Both the position numbers and the translations under genes were made by a program. From Paraktedonobacter carboxidivorans (lineage in GTDB: Bacteria; Chloroflexota; Ktedonobacteria; Ktedonobacterales; Ktedonobacteraceae), in assembly GCA_041156125.1 (NCBI GenBank), contig JBEVTI010000006.1, forward strand, positions 1-64,000: a DNA stretch of 64,000 bases, written 5' to 3'. The notes beneath the pieces were generated by a model. The model was not told the DNA's origin. It ran no database searches and was given only the letters and a program-made list of their open reading frames with translations. The number at the start of each line of letters is the position of its first letter. Within the stretch, counting starts at the first letter, position 1. Below, in pieces: positions 16,733 through 25,289 of this stretch.

Positions 16733-19597
16733 TAACTCTTCATTATGGATGGTGCTGTCTTCGGATGTTAACAGACTGAACAGGCTGGCATCTACGGGAA
16801 AAATGCTGACCGTTGCGGCAGTGCCCTCGCGCAAGAAGCTCTGGATGCGGTTATCATAGACGCTGAACTGATTGCCAAAAGAGAAAATATATTGCTGAAC
16901 CAGGCCTGAGAGGCGGTTGAGTATCAGAATATCGTCCCCTGTGGCGCAGGTATGCTGTTCCTGGCAAAGCGCGTGATCCAGAAACGAGCCAACCAGAACT
17001 TGCGAGGTCGGCCCCCAACTCTGGACGATTGCCTGGTGCGCGATGTTAAGTTGTGGATCAAAGGCCATGAACGTGCTCAGTGAGTGTTGCGGATTATAGA
17101 GCATTATGCTAAGCGTGGGCAGCCCGAAATGGCCTATATAAAGTACCATACCTGTGCCGATGCTAGCATAAGCGATCTGGCTCGCTACAGCTAACTTTTT
17201 ATCGAGGACCAGTGCCTGCGCGCCTCCGCTGATTGGATCGTACAGGAAAATCTGGGCCTGTCCCTGACCGCTGAAGTCACCTGTATGGACCTCCCAATTG
17301 CTGCCCAGACCATGTATAAACTGAAACTGGGCCAGCCCAAGGTTCGATCCATATTCGATTAAGCGAGCTTCGCCAGAGATACGGTCATAGAGGAAGATGC
17401 CATCACGGCTCGCGTTCACAAAGCGACCGATATAGACCTCCCAGGAATTGTGCCAGAGCGAATATTCCTGTGTTGTGCTGACTGTAAAGTCTTTTGCCAG
17501 GCTGACCAGCAAGATATCAGCGGTCAGACCAGAGGTACTCCAACCGGTCGGCGTTTTCCCGCTGCTATCTTCAGGCTCGCCACCAGCAGCAGGCAAAGCC
17601 AGGCTGATCTGGTTTTGATAATTGCCTGCCTGCGCGCTCGTGCTCCCCTTCGTGTAGCCATGCGGACTGGGGCTGGCGGTGGCGCTGGGACTGACAGCAG
17701 GGCTAGAACTGGCAGTAGGACTTGGACTGACAGCAGGACTTGGACTGGCAGTAGGACTTGGACTGGCAGCAGGACTTGGACTGGCAGTAGGACTTGGGTT
17801 GGCAGTAGGACTTGGGTTGGCAGTAGGACTTGGGCTGGCAGTAGGACTTGGGCTGGCAGTGGGGCTAGGACTGACAGTAGGGCTAGGACTGACAGTAGGG
17901 CTAGGACTGACAATGGGACTTGGGCTAGCAGTAGGACTGGGTGACGGCGACGGGGTAGGTGTTGAGCAAGATACTGGTGTCGGCGTCTTTGTTGCCGTAA
18001 TTGTAGGAGACGGCGTGACCGTGGGAGTTGGCGTAGCCGTGGGCGATGGAGTAACTATAGGAGACGGCGTGACCGTGGGAGTTGGCGACGGTGTAACCGT
18101 AGGCGATGGAGTGGCAGTGGGTGACGGCGTCACGCTTGGAGTGGCAGTGGGACTCGCGGTTGGACCAGGCGACGTAGGTGTAGATGTGGGCGTCTTACAG
18201 GCCGTTGGCGTCGTGCTATGGTTGGACGAGCCTGTCGTTGTTCCCGTGGAAGCAGGATTATTGGAAGCAGGATTATTGGACGACGGTACGGATGTTGGGA
18301 TCGCAAAGCGTTTATAGAGCAGTAGATTCGTATGTTTCCCGTCAAATTGTCCAGTGTAGAGTTCCCAGCCAGCTCCCCAGCCACTAAGCATGATGTGTTT
18401 ATCAATCGTCAGTTGAGGAGTTAGGGTCAGGATTTGCATCTGACCTGACACGCGATCATACAGCAGAATCTCCGTGTGTCCGCTGCCCGTAAAATCGCCG
18501 AGGTGAATTTCTAGATTTGCTCCCCAGCCATTCGCGGGAGTTTTTGCATCCTGCAAACTCACGCGGTAGGGTTCTTGAAGCTCTGCTTCGGGATCATTAA
18601 GCAAGTTATTATGCAGCACGCGAGGAGCATATTTCTCGTAGGGATAGCTTAGAGCCAGGATATCCAGGCGACCTGATTGGCGGCTATAGAGCAAGAGATC
18701 GGTAAAGCCATTGCCGCTAAAGTCAGTGGTAAACTCCTGATCGTAGGCGCCTGGAGGTAGGCCAAGACCGACCCGGCTCGCGCTCAGCGTACCATTTGCG
18801 CTCGTATTATCCACCTGCGCATTTGCGCTACCAACGCTGGTAGAGCTATCGCTTGAGACGCCAGGAAGTTTTAGAAAAGCGGTTTGATCAATCGATTTGG
18901 GGAAATAAATAAAACGTAGCTGGCCATTCTGGAAACGTGCTTGATTGATATAGGAGACATTATATGCATGGCCAGCGTACATAGGTGTAGGATCACCGTA
19001 ATTTTGATAAGTCACATTGAAAGTCTGACTGTCTGAACTCGCCCATGTTACAAAAGCCACGTGTCCAGCGCTTCCATAGGCCCAGACGCCATCAGCGACG
19101 GGGAAAACGGCCAGTGAACCAGCGCGGGGGAGTGTGCCCACCGCCAGGCCAAAGCGTTCCGCATTGACAACCCAATCAGCAGCATTACCCCAGTTGACAG
19201 GCAGATTATAGCCTAGCGAGTGCCACTGATCCCAGGCCCACCAGACGCAGTTGCCTCCAGCGCTTGGAGACGGTCCTGGACAGAGAGGATAGGGATCGCC
19301 ATTTGAACTATACGCTAGATTCTGGCATCCTGTATTGACCGTGGCCTGTGTGTGTGCCGCGATGCTGGCCTGTACGGGATTGAAAGTAATCCAGACCATA
19401 GCCAAAAGGAAAAAGATGGCACCAAGATGGAGCCAGCGCTGGCGCGTCCAGTTTAGATAGAATGGCCGTTTTAACGCTGGCCGTCGCAGAAATAGCTGTT
19501 TTAATCGTGACCGTTTCAAGAGCACTGGCCACTGCGATTTCCATACTTGTTGCGCGTTTGGCTTCCGCCCGTTGCGGGCAAACAGAGAAGCACGCAT
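16727..19597 (-). CDS. Secreted CHAP-domain protein with FG-GAP-like repeats and a long Ser/Pro/Thr linker
   Basis: A 956-residue exported protein. A basic N-terminus leads to a hydrophobic segment (about 55-75, LGAIFFLLAMVWITF). A CHAP amidase/peptidase domain follows (about 90-235), with catalytic Cys117 in GGNCVWWAW, His at about residue 179 in SAGHVAFVTW, and a downstream TYQNYG polar residue. FG-GAP/VCBS-type repeats (for example DFSGNGFTDLLLYSR and GQFDGKHTNLLLYKR) lie on both sides of a Ser/Pro/Thr linker of about 180 residues. The likely role is cell-wall hydrolysis or surface binding. ATG 19597 has AGAAGGAAC upstream. FG-GAP repeats split by a linker are unusual. Confidence 0.82.
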   Translation of the reverse strand: MRASLFARNGRKPNAQQVWKSQWPVLLKRSRLKQLFLRRPALKRPFYLNWTRQRWLHLGAIFFLLAMVWITFNPVQASIAAHTQATVNTGCQNLAYSSNGDPYPLCPGPSPSAGGNCVWWAWDQWHSLGYNLPVNWGNAADWVVNAERFGLAVGTLPRAGSLAVFPVADGVWAYGSAGHVAFVTWASSDSQTFNVTYQNYGDPTPMYAGHAYNVSYINQARFQNGQLRFIYFPKSIDQTAFLKLPGVSSDSSTSVGSANAQVDNTSANGTLSASRVGLGLPPGAYDQEFTTDFSGNGFTDLLLYSRQSGRLDILALSYPYEKYAPRVLHNNLLNDPEAELQEPYRVSLQDAKTPANGWGANLEIHLGDFTGSGHTEILLYDRVSGQMQILTLTPQLTIDKHIMLSGWGAGWELYTGQFDGKHTNLLLYKRFAIPTSVPSSNNPASNNPASTGTTTGSSNHSTTPTACKTPTSTPTSPGPTASPTATPSVTPSPTATPSPTVTPSPTPTVTPSPIVTPSPTATPTPTVTPSPTITATKTPTPVSCSTPTPSPSPSPTASPSPIVSPSPTVSPSPTVSPSPTASPSPTASPSPTANPSPTANPSPTASPSPAASPSPTASPSPAVSPSPTASSSPAVSPSATASPSPHGYTKGSTSAQAGNYQNQISLALPAAGGEPEDSSGKTPTGWSTSGLTADILLVSLAKDFTVSTTQEYSLWHNSWEVYIGRFVNASRDGIFLYDRISGEARLIEYGSNLGLAQFQFIHGLGSNWEVHTGDFSGQGQAQIFLYDPISGGAQALVLDKKLAVASQIAYASIGTGMVLYIGHFGLPTLSIMLYNPQHSLSTFMAFDPQLNIAHQAIVQSWGPTSQVLVGSFLDHALCQEQHTCATGDDILILNRLSGLVQQYIFSFGNQFSVYDNRIQSFLREGTAATVSIFPVDASLFSLLTSEDSTIHNEELY
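17668..18195 (-). repeat. Coding low-complexity repeat (SPSPTA-type)
   Basis: Short units of 6, 12 and 24 bp encode Ser-Pro-Ser-Pro-Thr-Ala/Val repeats inside the CHAP protein gene. The DNA copies are near-identical over several hundred bases, so unit number is likely to vary by slippage or recombination and assembly errors are possible here. Confidence 0.8.
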
Positions 19598-19765
19598 ATA
19601 TAGTTCCTTCTAACCATATTCTTTTGCCAGGAAATGCCCTGGTTTCTAAATTGTTGGGTAGAACATGGCCTGTTAAATAGAGAATAGTAGAACAAGCACC
19701 AATTTTCTTAAAAGCCGAAAAAGCCATGCGAGAGAGATAATCAACCGGATATATTTACGGTTTCA

Positions 19766-19795
19766 AGTATACCATCCATTGTTGAAATATGGCAA
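19766..19795 (-). promoter_or_regulatory. Probable promoter of the CHAP protein gene
   Basis: On the minus strand TTGCCA (19790-19795), an 18-bp spacer and TATACT (19766-19771). The start codon is about 170 bp downstream, leaving a long leader. Confidence 0.45.
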
Positions 19796-19896
19796 TATAC
19801 ATAGCAATATGGGCAGGGCTATGCAAAAGTCTTTTTCCTACCTACCTACCCTGCCGAGAAAGATTTTGCGAGGACACTGCGCGCTCCGTCCGGTTT

Positions 19897-19985
19897 ATGA
19901 ATGATCCCAAATCTCTGCAAAACACAAGGGGCGGGGAGGCAAAAACTGTTTTGGCCTGATTTTGCAAAATCAAGCATGACGCTTA
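19897..19985 (-). mobile_element. Deleted copy of the dispersed palindromic element
   Basis: Read on the minus strand this follows the 30.2 and 54.3 kb copies: the CCTGATTTT/AAAATCA hairpin, then GGCCAAAACAG, TTTTGCCTCCCCGCCC and TTTTGCAGAGATTTGG, ending in ATCATTCAT. The central hairpin seen in the other copies is missing. Confidence 0.55.
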
Positions 19986-20207
19986 ACAACCCTGCTTTGT
20001 AAAGACTTAAAAATCAGGACTGACTCGTATCACCTCTAAAATATTTTGTGAAGTTCTGATTTGAGGGTATCAACTATTTGAATGATTTATATTGCAAAAC
20101 CTTTTCAGCCCGCCTGACAGGCCAATTTTCTCATTATCTATCAACTGCGAAACAGCTTCTCAGGCTAGGTGAGGGCATCAAGCTAGCTCCCAGGCAGGCT
20201 GATACAC

Positions 20208-20236
20208 TTGTATTTCCCAAATTCGCATGCTATACT
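20208..20236 (+). promoter_or_regulatory. Promoter of the HU gene
   Basis: TTGTAT (20208-20213), a 17-bp spacer and TATACT (20231-20236), about 100 bp before the HU start codon. Confidence 0.55.
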
Positions 20237-20335
20237 CGTTAACGGCAGTGAGTTGTGAAGCCGCTCTACAGGCCCAACAATAACCTGTTGGGGATGGGAA
20301 GCGACGTGTGTTGATCGTTGTAAGGAGGATATACC

Positions 20336-20641
20336 ATGGCCACAACTAAAAGCGAGGCGACCATCGTTGGTCGGCAGGAACTAACCAAGCGCATAGCCGC
20401 GCAGGCAGATCTCACGCAGAAGAAGGCGGGCGAGGTTCTGGAAGCACTCCTGGATGGAATCCGTGAGGAGCTCCAGAGCGGTCATGAAGTCCGTCTGGTC
20501 GGTTTTGGCTCGTTCAAAGTCAAAAGGAGCGCAGCTCGTAAGGGCGTCAACCCACGTAACCGCCAGACAATCGAGGTACCTGCGAAGGATCGTGTGCGCT
20601 TCTCTCCCGGCAAAGAACTTTCAGAAGCCGTTGTTAAATAA
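20336..20641 (+). CDS. HU-family histone-like DNA-binding protein
   Basis: A 101-residue nucleoid protein that bends DNA as a dimer. The body fits HU: KRIAAQADLTQKKAGEVLEA in the N-terminal helices, GFGSFKVKRSAARKGVNPRN at the start of the beta arm with the conserved proline/arginine tip, and VRFSPGKEL near the end. An extra 10 residues precede the usual N-terminus. AAGGAGGAT lies just upstream of ATG 20336, an unusually strong ribosome site that fits an abundant protein. It is a single-gene unit, followed by a hairpin. Confidence 0.95.
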   Translation: MATTKSEATIVGRQELTKRIAAQADLTQKKAGEVLEALLDGIREELQSGHEVRLVGFGSFKVKRSAARKGVNPRNRQTIEVPAKDRVRFSPGKELSEAVVK

Positions 20642-20704
20642 TCGTTCGTAGTGTGTTTGTTTGACTCGCTGCCGCAAAACGTACGTAATTACCTCTCGTA
20701 AGAG

Positions 20705-20771
20705 ACAAAGAGATTGTGTGATGGGCGCCAGCAGCTGCGCTGTCTGCGCGTGTGCCACACAATCTCTTTGT
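20705..20771 (+). terminator. Hairpin downstream of HU
   Basis: Arms 20705-20720 and 20756-20771 (16 bp, perfect) enclose a GC-rich 35-nt loop that can itself fold. It follows the HU stop by about 60 bp. Confidence 0.6.
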
Positions 20772-20955
20772 GCTGTCTAGTACTTTTTGGGGGTGGTCGG
20801 AAAGCCTGCGGTAAGTGTATTCTGTACTCTAATTGAGAAGCCTTGCATTTGGAGAATTCTCAAGGGATTATGTTTGAGATGCAATCAAGTTGCCTGGCAA
20901 ATTAGCCTGTCTTCCTGCCCTGAAGGGAAGATCTGTTAGCTAGCTAGCAGAACTA

Positions 20956-20985
20956 TTACAATCTTAGCAGGAGATGGGGTAAAAT
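20956..20985 (+). promoter_or_regulatory. Probable promoter of the 2-oxoacid dehydrogenase operon
   Basis: TTACAA (20956-20961), an 18-bp spacer and TAAAAT (20980-20985). The TAGC-rich near-palindrome at 20933-20950 directly precedes it and may be an operator. Confidence 0.4.
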
Positions 20986-21111
20986 AGGAATATCGATACG
21001 TCACAACGCTGTGCAAAGCGCAAAGTCTTGCTGTTACAACGCGGTACATCAGTCAGACATTTCAGAACACCACACAGAACACAGAAGACAGGACAGAAGA
21101 AAGAGGGGCCT

Positions 21112-22134
21112 ATGGCGATTAGCAACGCAACGCTAGCGGGACTTACCCGAGCCCAATTACTAGAGATGCACTATAAGATGGCGCTTTTGCGTCGTTTTGA
21201 AGAGAAGAGTGCAGAGGAATACACGCGTGGGAAGATAGGCGGTTTTATGCACCTGTATATTGGCCAGGAGGCAGTAGGTGTAGGGTGCATTACTCCGCTG
21301 CGTAAAGACGATAAGGTGCTGGCCAGCTATCGTGAGCATGGTCATGCTCTGCTCAAGGGTATGACTCCTAATGAGGTAATGGCCGAGTTATTTGGGAAAA
21401 TTGACGGGTGCAGCAAGGGCAAGGGCGGCTCGATGCATATGTGGAGCAATGAGGTGGGTATGATGGGAGGCAACGGGATTGTAGCGGCGCAGTTGCCTAT
21501 CGCGACAGGGATAGCTCTGGCCGCTCAATATGAGGGCCGTGACGAGATAACGATGGTTTTCTTCGGAGATGGGGCGGTGGATGAAGGTGCGTTCCATGAG
21601 TCATTAAACCTGGCTTCGCTCTGGAAACTTCCCATAATCTTTGTGTGCGAGAATAACCAGTATTCGATGGGCATGGCTGTTGAGAAGGCCTGGGCCGTGG
21701 ATTCACTGCTCCCTCGCGCAGCTGCTCACGGTATTCCCGCTGAACAGGTTGATGGTATGGATGTGCTTAAAGTCTACGAAGCCGCTACACGCTCGGTCGA
21801 GCATACACGCGGCGGCAAAGGGCCGGTCTTGTTGGAGATCAAAACGTATCGTTTCCGTGGCCATTCGATGACAGATCCCACGTACTATCGGACGCGCGAA
21901 GAAGCTGAAAAATGGCGCACCACGCGTGACCCGCTGGGCATTTTCGAGAAGCACTTGCTGGAGGCAGGCCAGGCCGCTCAGTCGGACTTTACTGAAAATG
22001 ACGCGAAGGCTATTCAGGTGGCCGACGAGGCTGCGGAGTTTGCGGAGAACAGCGCTTTTCCTGAGCCGGAGGAACTCTACACCGATATTATGGTTGATGG
22101 TTCCACTGCTCTCTCCTATAGATATGAGAGGTAA
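21112..22134 (+). CDS. pdhA: Pyruvate/acetoin dehydrogenase E1 component, alpha subunit
   Basis: A 340-residue thiamine-diphosphate enzyme subunit that decarboxylates pyruvate or a related 2-oxo acid with the beta subunit. The TPP/Mg motif GDGAVDEGAFHESLNLASLW ends with the NN pair of CENNQYSMG. Other conserved parts are SYREHGHALLKGM, KGKGGSMHMW and TYRFRGHSMTDP. ATG 21112 follows AAGAGGGG; the frame extends to 21028 but without a ribosome site and beyond the usual N-terminus. It is first in the operon, 10 bp before the beta subunit gene. The exact substrate (pyruvate, acetoin or branched-chain) is not settled by sequence alone. Confidence 0.9.
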   Translation: MAISNATLAGLTRAQLLEMHYKMALLRRFEEKSAEEYTRGKIGGFMHLYIGQEAVGVGCITPLRKDDKVLASYREHGHALLKGMTPNEVMAELFGKIDGCSKGKGGSMHMWSNEVGMMGGNGIVAAQLPIATGIALAAQYEGRDEITMVFFGDGAVDEGAFHESLNLASLWKLPIIFVCENNQYSMGMAVEKAWAVDSLLPRAAAHGIPAEQVDGMDVLKVYEAATRSVEHTRGGKGPVLLEIKTYRFRGHSMTDPTYYRTREEAEKWRTTRDPLGIFEKHLLEAGQAAQSDFTENDAKAIQVADEAAEFAENSAFPEPEELYTDIMVDGSTALSYRYER

Positions 22135-22144
22135 TAGAGCCACC

Positions 22145-23143
22145 ATGCGTACTGTAACATTCCGCGATGCGTTACGCGAGGCCATTCGCGAAGAGATGGC
22201 GCGCGACGAACGCGTTTTTATCATGGGCGAAGATATCGCTGGCTACGGCGGGACCTATGCTGTGACCAAGGGGCTGATCGAGGAGTTCGGTGAAAAGCGC
22301 GTGCGCGATACCCCGCTGGCCGAGGAGATTTTTACTGGCGCGGGTATCGGCGCGGCCCTGATGGGTCTGCGTCCGATTGTTGAGATCATGACGATCAACT
22401 TCAGTCTGCTGGCGAGCGATCAGATTATCAATAGCGCGGCTAAGATGCGCTATATGTTTGGGGGACAGCCCGCTGTGCCGATTGTCTTCCGCATGACGGT
22501 GGGTGGCGGCGCGCAACGTGCCGCGCAGCATTCGCAGATGTTGGAGTCGTTCTACGCGCATATTCCGGGCTTGAAAGTGGCGATTCCCGCGACACCTTAT
22601 GATGCCAAGGGCATGTTGAAGTCGGCGGTCCGCGATCCTAATCCTGTCTTGTTTTTTGAGCACGAGCTACTCTACAATGTCAAGGGCGAACTTCCCGATG
22701 AGGGCGAGGAGTACACACTGCCGCTGGACCGTGGCGATGTCAAGCGCGAAGGTCAGCACGTGACGATCATCTCTTTTTCGCGCATGGTCCATGTCTGCTT
22801 GCAAGCGGCGGAAGATCTGGCGAAAGAAGGCATTGAGGCCGAGGTGATTGATCTGCGCAGCGTGCGCCCCATCGATATCGACCTGATTCTAGATTCGGTC
22901 AAGAAGACGAATCGCGTGGTGGTCGCTGAAGAAGGTTGGAAATACTATGGAACCGGCCAGGGTCTTTCCGCGCTGATCTACGAGCACGGTTTTGATTACC
23001 TGGACGCGCCCATTCAGCATGTCGCGGGCGCCGATGTGCCTATGCCGTATTCCAAGCCTTTAGAGCGCCTGGCTATTCCACGCAAAGACGATGTAGTTAA
23101 CGCTGTGCGGAGCATTGTTCCAGCAGCGCTGGTGCGTGGATAG
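22145..23143 (+). CDS. pdhB: Pyruvate/acetoin dehydrogenase E1 component, beta subunit
   Basis: A 332-residue partner of the alpha subunit. The usual start MRTVTFRDALREAI and the motifs GEDIAGYGGTYAVTKGL, PLAEEIFTGAGIGAA, YMFGGQ, FFEHELLYN and EVIDLRSVRPID are present. A reading frame continues upstream to 21926 inside the alpha gene, but ATG 22145 matches the family start. It sits 11 bp before the E2 gene. Confidence 0.92.
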   Translation: MRTVTFRDALREAIREEMARDERVFIMGEDIAGYGGTYAVTKGLIEEFGEKRVRDTPLAEEIFTGAGIGAALMGLRPIVEIMTINFSLLASDQIINSAAKMRYMFGGQPAVPIVFRMTVGGGAQRAAQHSQMLESFYAHIPGLKVAIPATPYDAKGMLKSAVRDPNPVLFFEHELLYNVKGELPDEGEEYTLPLDRGDVKREGQHVTIISFSRMVHVCLQAAEDLAKEGIEAEVIDLRSVRPIDIDLILDSVKKTNRVVVAEEGWKYYGTGQGLSALIYEHGFDYLDAPIQHVAGADVPMPYSKPLERLAIPRKDDVVNAVRSIVPAALVRG

Positions 23144-23154
23144 GAGATCTGGTC

Positions 23155-24537
23155 ATGAAGACTGTTGATATGCCCAAAATGGGCGACACCATGGAGGAAG
23201 GCAAGATCCTGCATTGGATCAAGCGCGAGGGGGATGAGGTTAAGAAGGGTGAGTCGCTGGCTGAGGTAGAGACCGATAAGGTTAATATCGAGATAGAGGC
23301 GTTCTCCAGTGGTGTGCTGCGTAAGATTCTGGTCGCCGAGGGTGAGTCGGCTCCGATTGGCACGCCTATCGCGTATATTGGCGCGGTTGACGAGCCGGTG
23401 CCAGGCGAGGCCGCTACTGGTGGCGGTGGCAACGGGGGTAGTGGTGGTAATGGCAAGGCCACGAAGAATGGCAAAAAAGGCCAGGAGAAGCCCGCCGCCA
23501 CGCGCCCATCCGCGCCACTCCTCGCGGCAGATCCTTCTCCAGTTGCCCCCGCTCTTACTCCCGCTCCGGTCGCCACAATCTCGACTCCGACTCCAGTCGT
23601 CGCGTCTTCCGTAGCGGCTTCTCAGGTTATGCCAGCTCCGTCTGGTGAGCGCGTGTTCATCTCGCCTCTGGCGCGTAGAGTGGCCGAAGAGCATCACATT
23701 GATTATCGCCAGATCCGTGGCACTGGTCCTAATGGGCGCATCATCAAGATGGATGTCGAATCAGCTGTCTCACAGGCTGCCCCCGCTGCTGCGCTTGCCA
23801 CAGCCCCGGCGCCGCAGTCGCTGGGTATGGGTATCGACGCCGCTGAAGTAGTCGAAATTCCGTTGACCGCCATGCGCCGCACTATCGCGAAACGCCTGAC
23901 GCAGAGCATGCAGAGCGCGCCGCATTTCTATGTCACCAGTGTGATCGACACAAGCAAGCTAGGCGAACTGCGCGCTCAGATCAATGCGTACGCGGCGACT
24001 GATCCCAATCCGATTAAGGTCAGCATCAATGATTTGATCCTCAAGGCCGTGGCTAGCGCTCTGCTGCGTATGCCGCAGGTCAATGTTTCGTTCGCTGAGG
24101 ACAGGTTGCTTCAGAAGAAGCAAATTCATATTGGTGTCGCGGTGGCATTGGAGCAGGGTTTGATTGTGCCTGTGCTACATAACGCGGATAAGCTCGGTAT
24201 TCTGGAGATTGCGCGCGAGACCAGGCGCCTGGCTGATGCTGCTCGTACGAACAAGCTTAAGCCGGAAGATCTAAGCGGCGGTACCTTTACTGTCAGCAAT
24301 CTTGGGGGTTTCGGAGTTGATAGTTTTACTGCTGTGATCAATCCGCCTGAGTCGGCGATCCTGGCGGTGGGTACGATCACGCCCACACCCGCGGTTGTCG
24401 ATGGACAGGTGGTGGTACGCGAGCAGATGAAGGTTACACTTTCGTCAGATCACCGAGCCCTGGATGGCGCTGTGGCCGCGCGCTTCTTGCAGGAGGTCAA
24501 ACGCCTGCTTGAGGAGCCGTTCGGGTTGCTACTGTAG
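23155..24537 (+). CDS. pdhC: 2-oxoacid dehydrogenase E2 component (dihydrolipoamide acyltransferase)
   Basis: A 460-residue core subunit. One N-terminal lipoyl domain (about 1-80) carries the modified lysine K42 in VETDKVNIE. An Ala/Pro/Gly linker follows, then a peripheral-subunit-binding domain (about 163-200, ISPLARRVAEEHHIDYRQI). The catalytic domain (about 235-460) ends with the H-R-x-x-D-G motif at H433 (SDHRALDG). GGAGAT lies before ATG 23155. No E3 gene follows within the window, so the complex must borrow dihydrolipoamide dehydrogenase from elsewhere. Confidence 0.93.
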   Translation: MKTVDMPKMGDTMEEGKILHWIKREGDEVKKGESLAEVETDKVNIEIEAFSSGVLRKILVAEGESAPIGTPIAYIGAVDEPVPGEAATGGGGNGGSGGNGKATKNGKKGQEKPAATRPSAPLLAADPSPVAPALTPAPVATISTPTPVVASSVAASQVMPAPSGERVFISPLARRVAEEHHIDYRQIRGTGPNGRIIKMDVESAVSQAAPAAALATAPAPQSLGMGIDAAEVVEIPLTAMRRTIAKRLTQSMQSAPHFYVTSVIDTSKLGELRAQINAYAATDPNPIKVSINDLILKAVASALLRMPQVNVSFAEDRLLQKKQIHIGVAVALEQGLIVPVLHNADKLGILEIARETRRLADAARTNKLKPEDLSGGTFTVSNLGGFGVDSFTAVINPPESAILAVGTITPTPAVVDGQVVVREQMKVTLSSDHRALDGAVAARFLQEVKRLLEEPFGLLL

Positions 24538-24668
24538 TCCTGCTGCCGAGGCTATGGTAGGGAACGCGCGGCGCGCCTTTGGTAAATGAAATGGCGTCCT
24601 CTGCACATGGTAATGATCACAGCTATTATGTGTCAGAGGACGCAACCGTTCAGAAGGTGGAGGCAAGC

Positions 24669-25205
24669 ATGTCAACACGGATGATTAATGGGGTTGCGTT
24701 AAAGCTCTCTGATGGCGATATTACTGGAGTGCGGGCTGAGGCGATTGTCAACGCGGCAAACTCGGCTCTGGCTGGCGGTGGTGGCGTCGATGGCGCTATC
24801 CATCGCGCAGCCGGGCCGAGTATTATGCAGGAGTGCCGCAAGCTGAAAGGCTGCCCCACTGGCAGCGCCAGAGTCACGAGCGCGGGCAATTTGCAGGCGA
24901 AGTATATCTTTCACGCGGTTGGCCCGATCTACGATGGGAAGCCCGAGGATGAGCAACTGCTGCGCAGCGCCTATCAGACCTGTCTCAACCTGGCGGAAGA
25001 GCATCAGGTAAAGAGTATTGTCTTTCCTTCACTCAGCACTGGAGCCTATGGCTATCCTATGACCCTGGCCGCGCCGCTCGCGCTAAGCACTGTGATTGAG
25101 CATCTGCAGAAGCCTACTTGCTTGCGTCTGGTCATTTTCGCCCTCTTCAACGACCGCGCTTATACGATCTTTGCCCTGGAACTGGCCAGGCTTCTGCCAG
25201 AATAA
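24669..25205 (+). CDS. Macro-domain protein (ADP-ribose/O-acetyl-ADP-ribose hydrolase-like)
   Basis: A 178-residue single macro domain of the YmdB/MacroD type, which removes acetyl or ADP-ribose groups. The signature is AIVNAANSALAGGGGVDGAIHRAAG, given here from about residue 24, with PTGSARVTSAGNL and VFPSLSTGAYGYP later. The frame opens at TTG 24579, but ATG 24669 has AAGGTGGAGG directly upstream and gives the family N-terminus. It follows the E2 gene by 131 bp and may be read from the same operon. A link between deacetylation by-products and acetyl-CoA synthesis is conceivable but speculative. Confidence 0.9.
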   Translation: MSTRMINGVALKLSDGDITGVRAEAIVNAANSALAGGGGVDGAIHRAAGPSIMQECRKLKGCPTGSARVTSAGNLQAKYIFHAVGPIYDGKPEDEQLLRSAYQTCLNLAEEHQVKSIVFPSLSTGAYGYPMTLAAPLALSTVIEHLQKPTCLRLVIFALFNDRAYTIFALELARLLPE

Positions 25206-25254
25206 GCAGGCGCTTTTAAAACGAGCAAGCGGGAGCTTGCCGGTCTGCTTTATT
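25202..25254. terminator. Imperfect hairpin between convergent genes
   Basis: An inner stem GCAAGC-GGGA-GCTTGC (25225-25240) lies inside a looser outer match of AAGCAG with CTGCTT. It separates the macro-domain gene and the DinB-like gene. Confidence 0.45.
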
Positions 25255-25289
25255 TCATTGTATATGCTGTCATAAAAGCAGGGAAATCC

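Larger units (their letters stand above)
19598..20335. other. Long divergent intergenic region upstream of the CHAP and HU genes
   Basis: No gene was recognised. It contains the CHAP gene promoter (about 19766-19795, minus), a palindromic element copy (19897-19985) and the HU promoter (20208-20236). The rest is AT-rich sequence with several tracts of GCAAAA/TTTTGC type. Confidence 0.5.
20642..21111. other. Intergenic region between HU and the dehydrogenase operon
   Basis: It holds the HU terminator (20705-20771), an 18-bp near-palindrome rich in TAGC (20933-20950) and the probable dehydrogenase promoter. No small gene was recognised. Confidence 0.5.

Noticed and set aside
17668..18195. Regular repeats that look like a CRISPR array
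   Set aside because: The units are contiguous, of 6-24 bp, have no unique spacers, and lie in frame within the CHAP protein gene.
17679..18317. Plus-strand frame of Gly/Leu/Val repeats
   Set aside because: It is the antisense reading of the Ser/Pro/Thr repeat and has no start signal.
19823..19875. Second repeat family with GCAAAA-TCTTT ends, also at about 49.39-49.56 kb
   Set aside because: The matches are short and AT-rich and I could not establish common boundaries, so chance similarity is possible.
20705..20771. Structured RNA or riboswitch after HU
   Set aside because: It is a simple hairpin downstream of a stop codon with no conserved aptamer core recognised.
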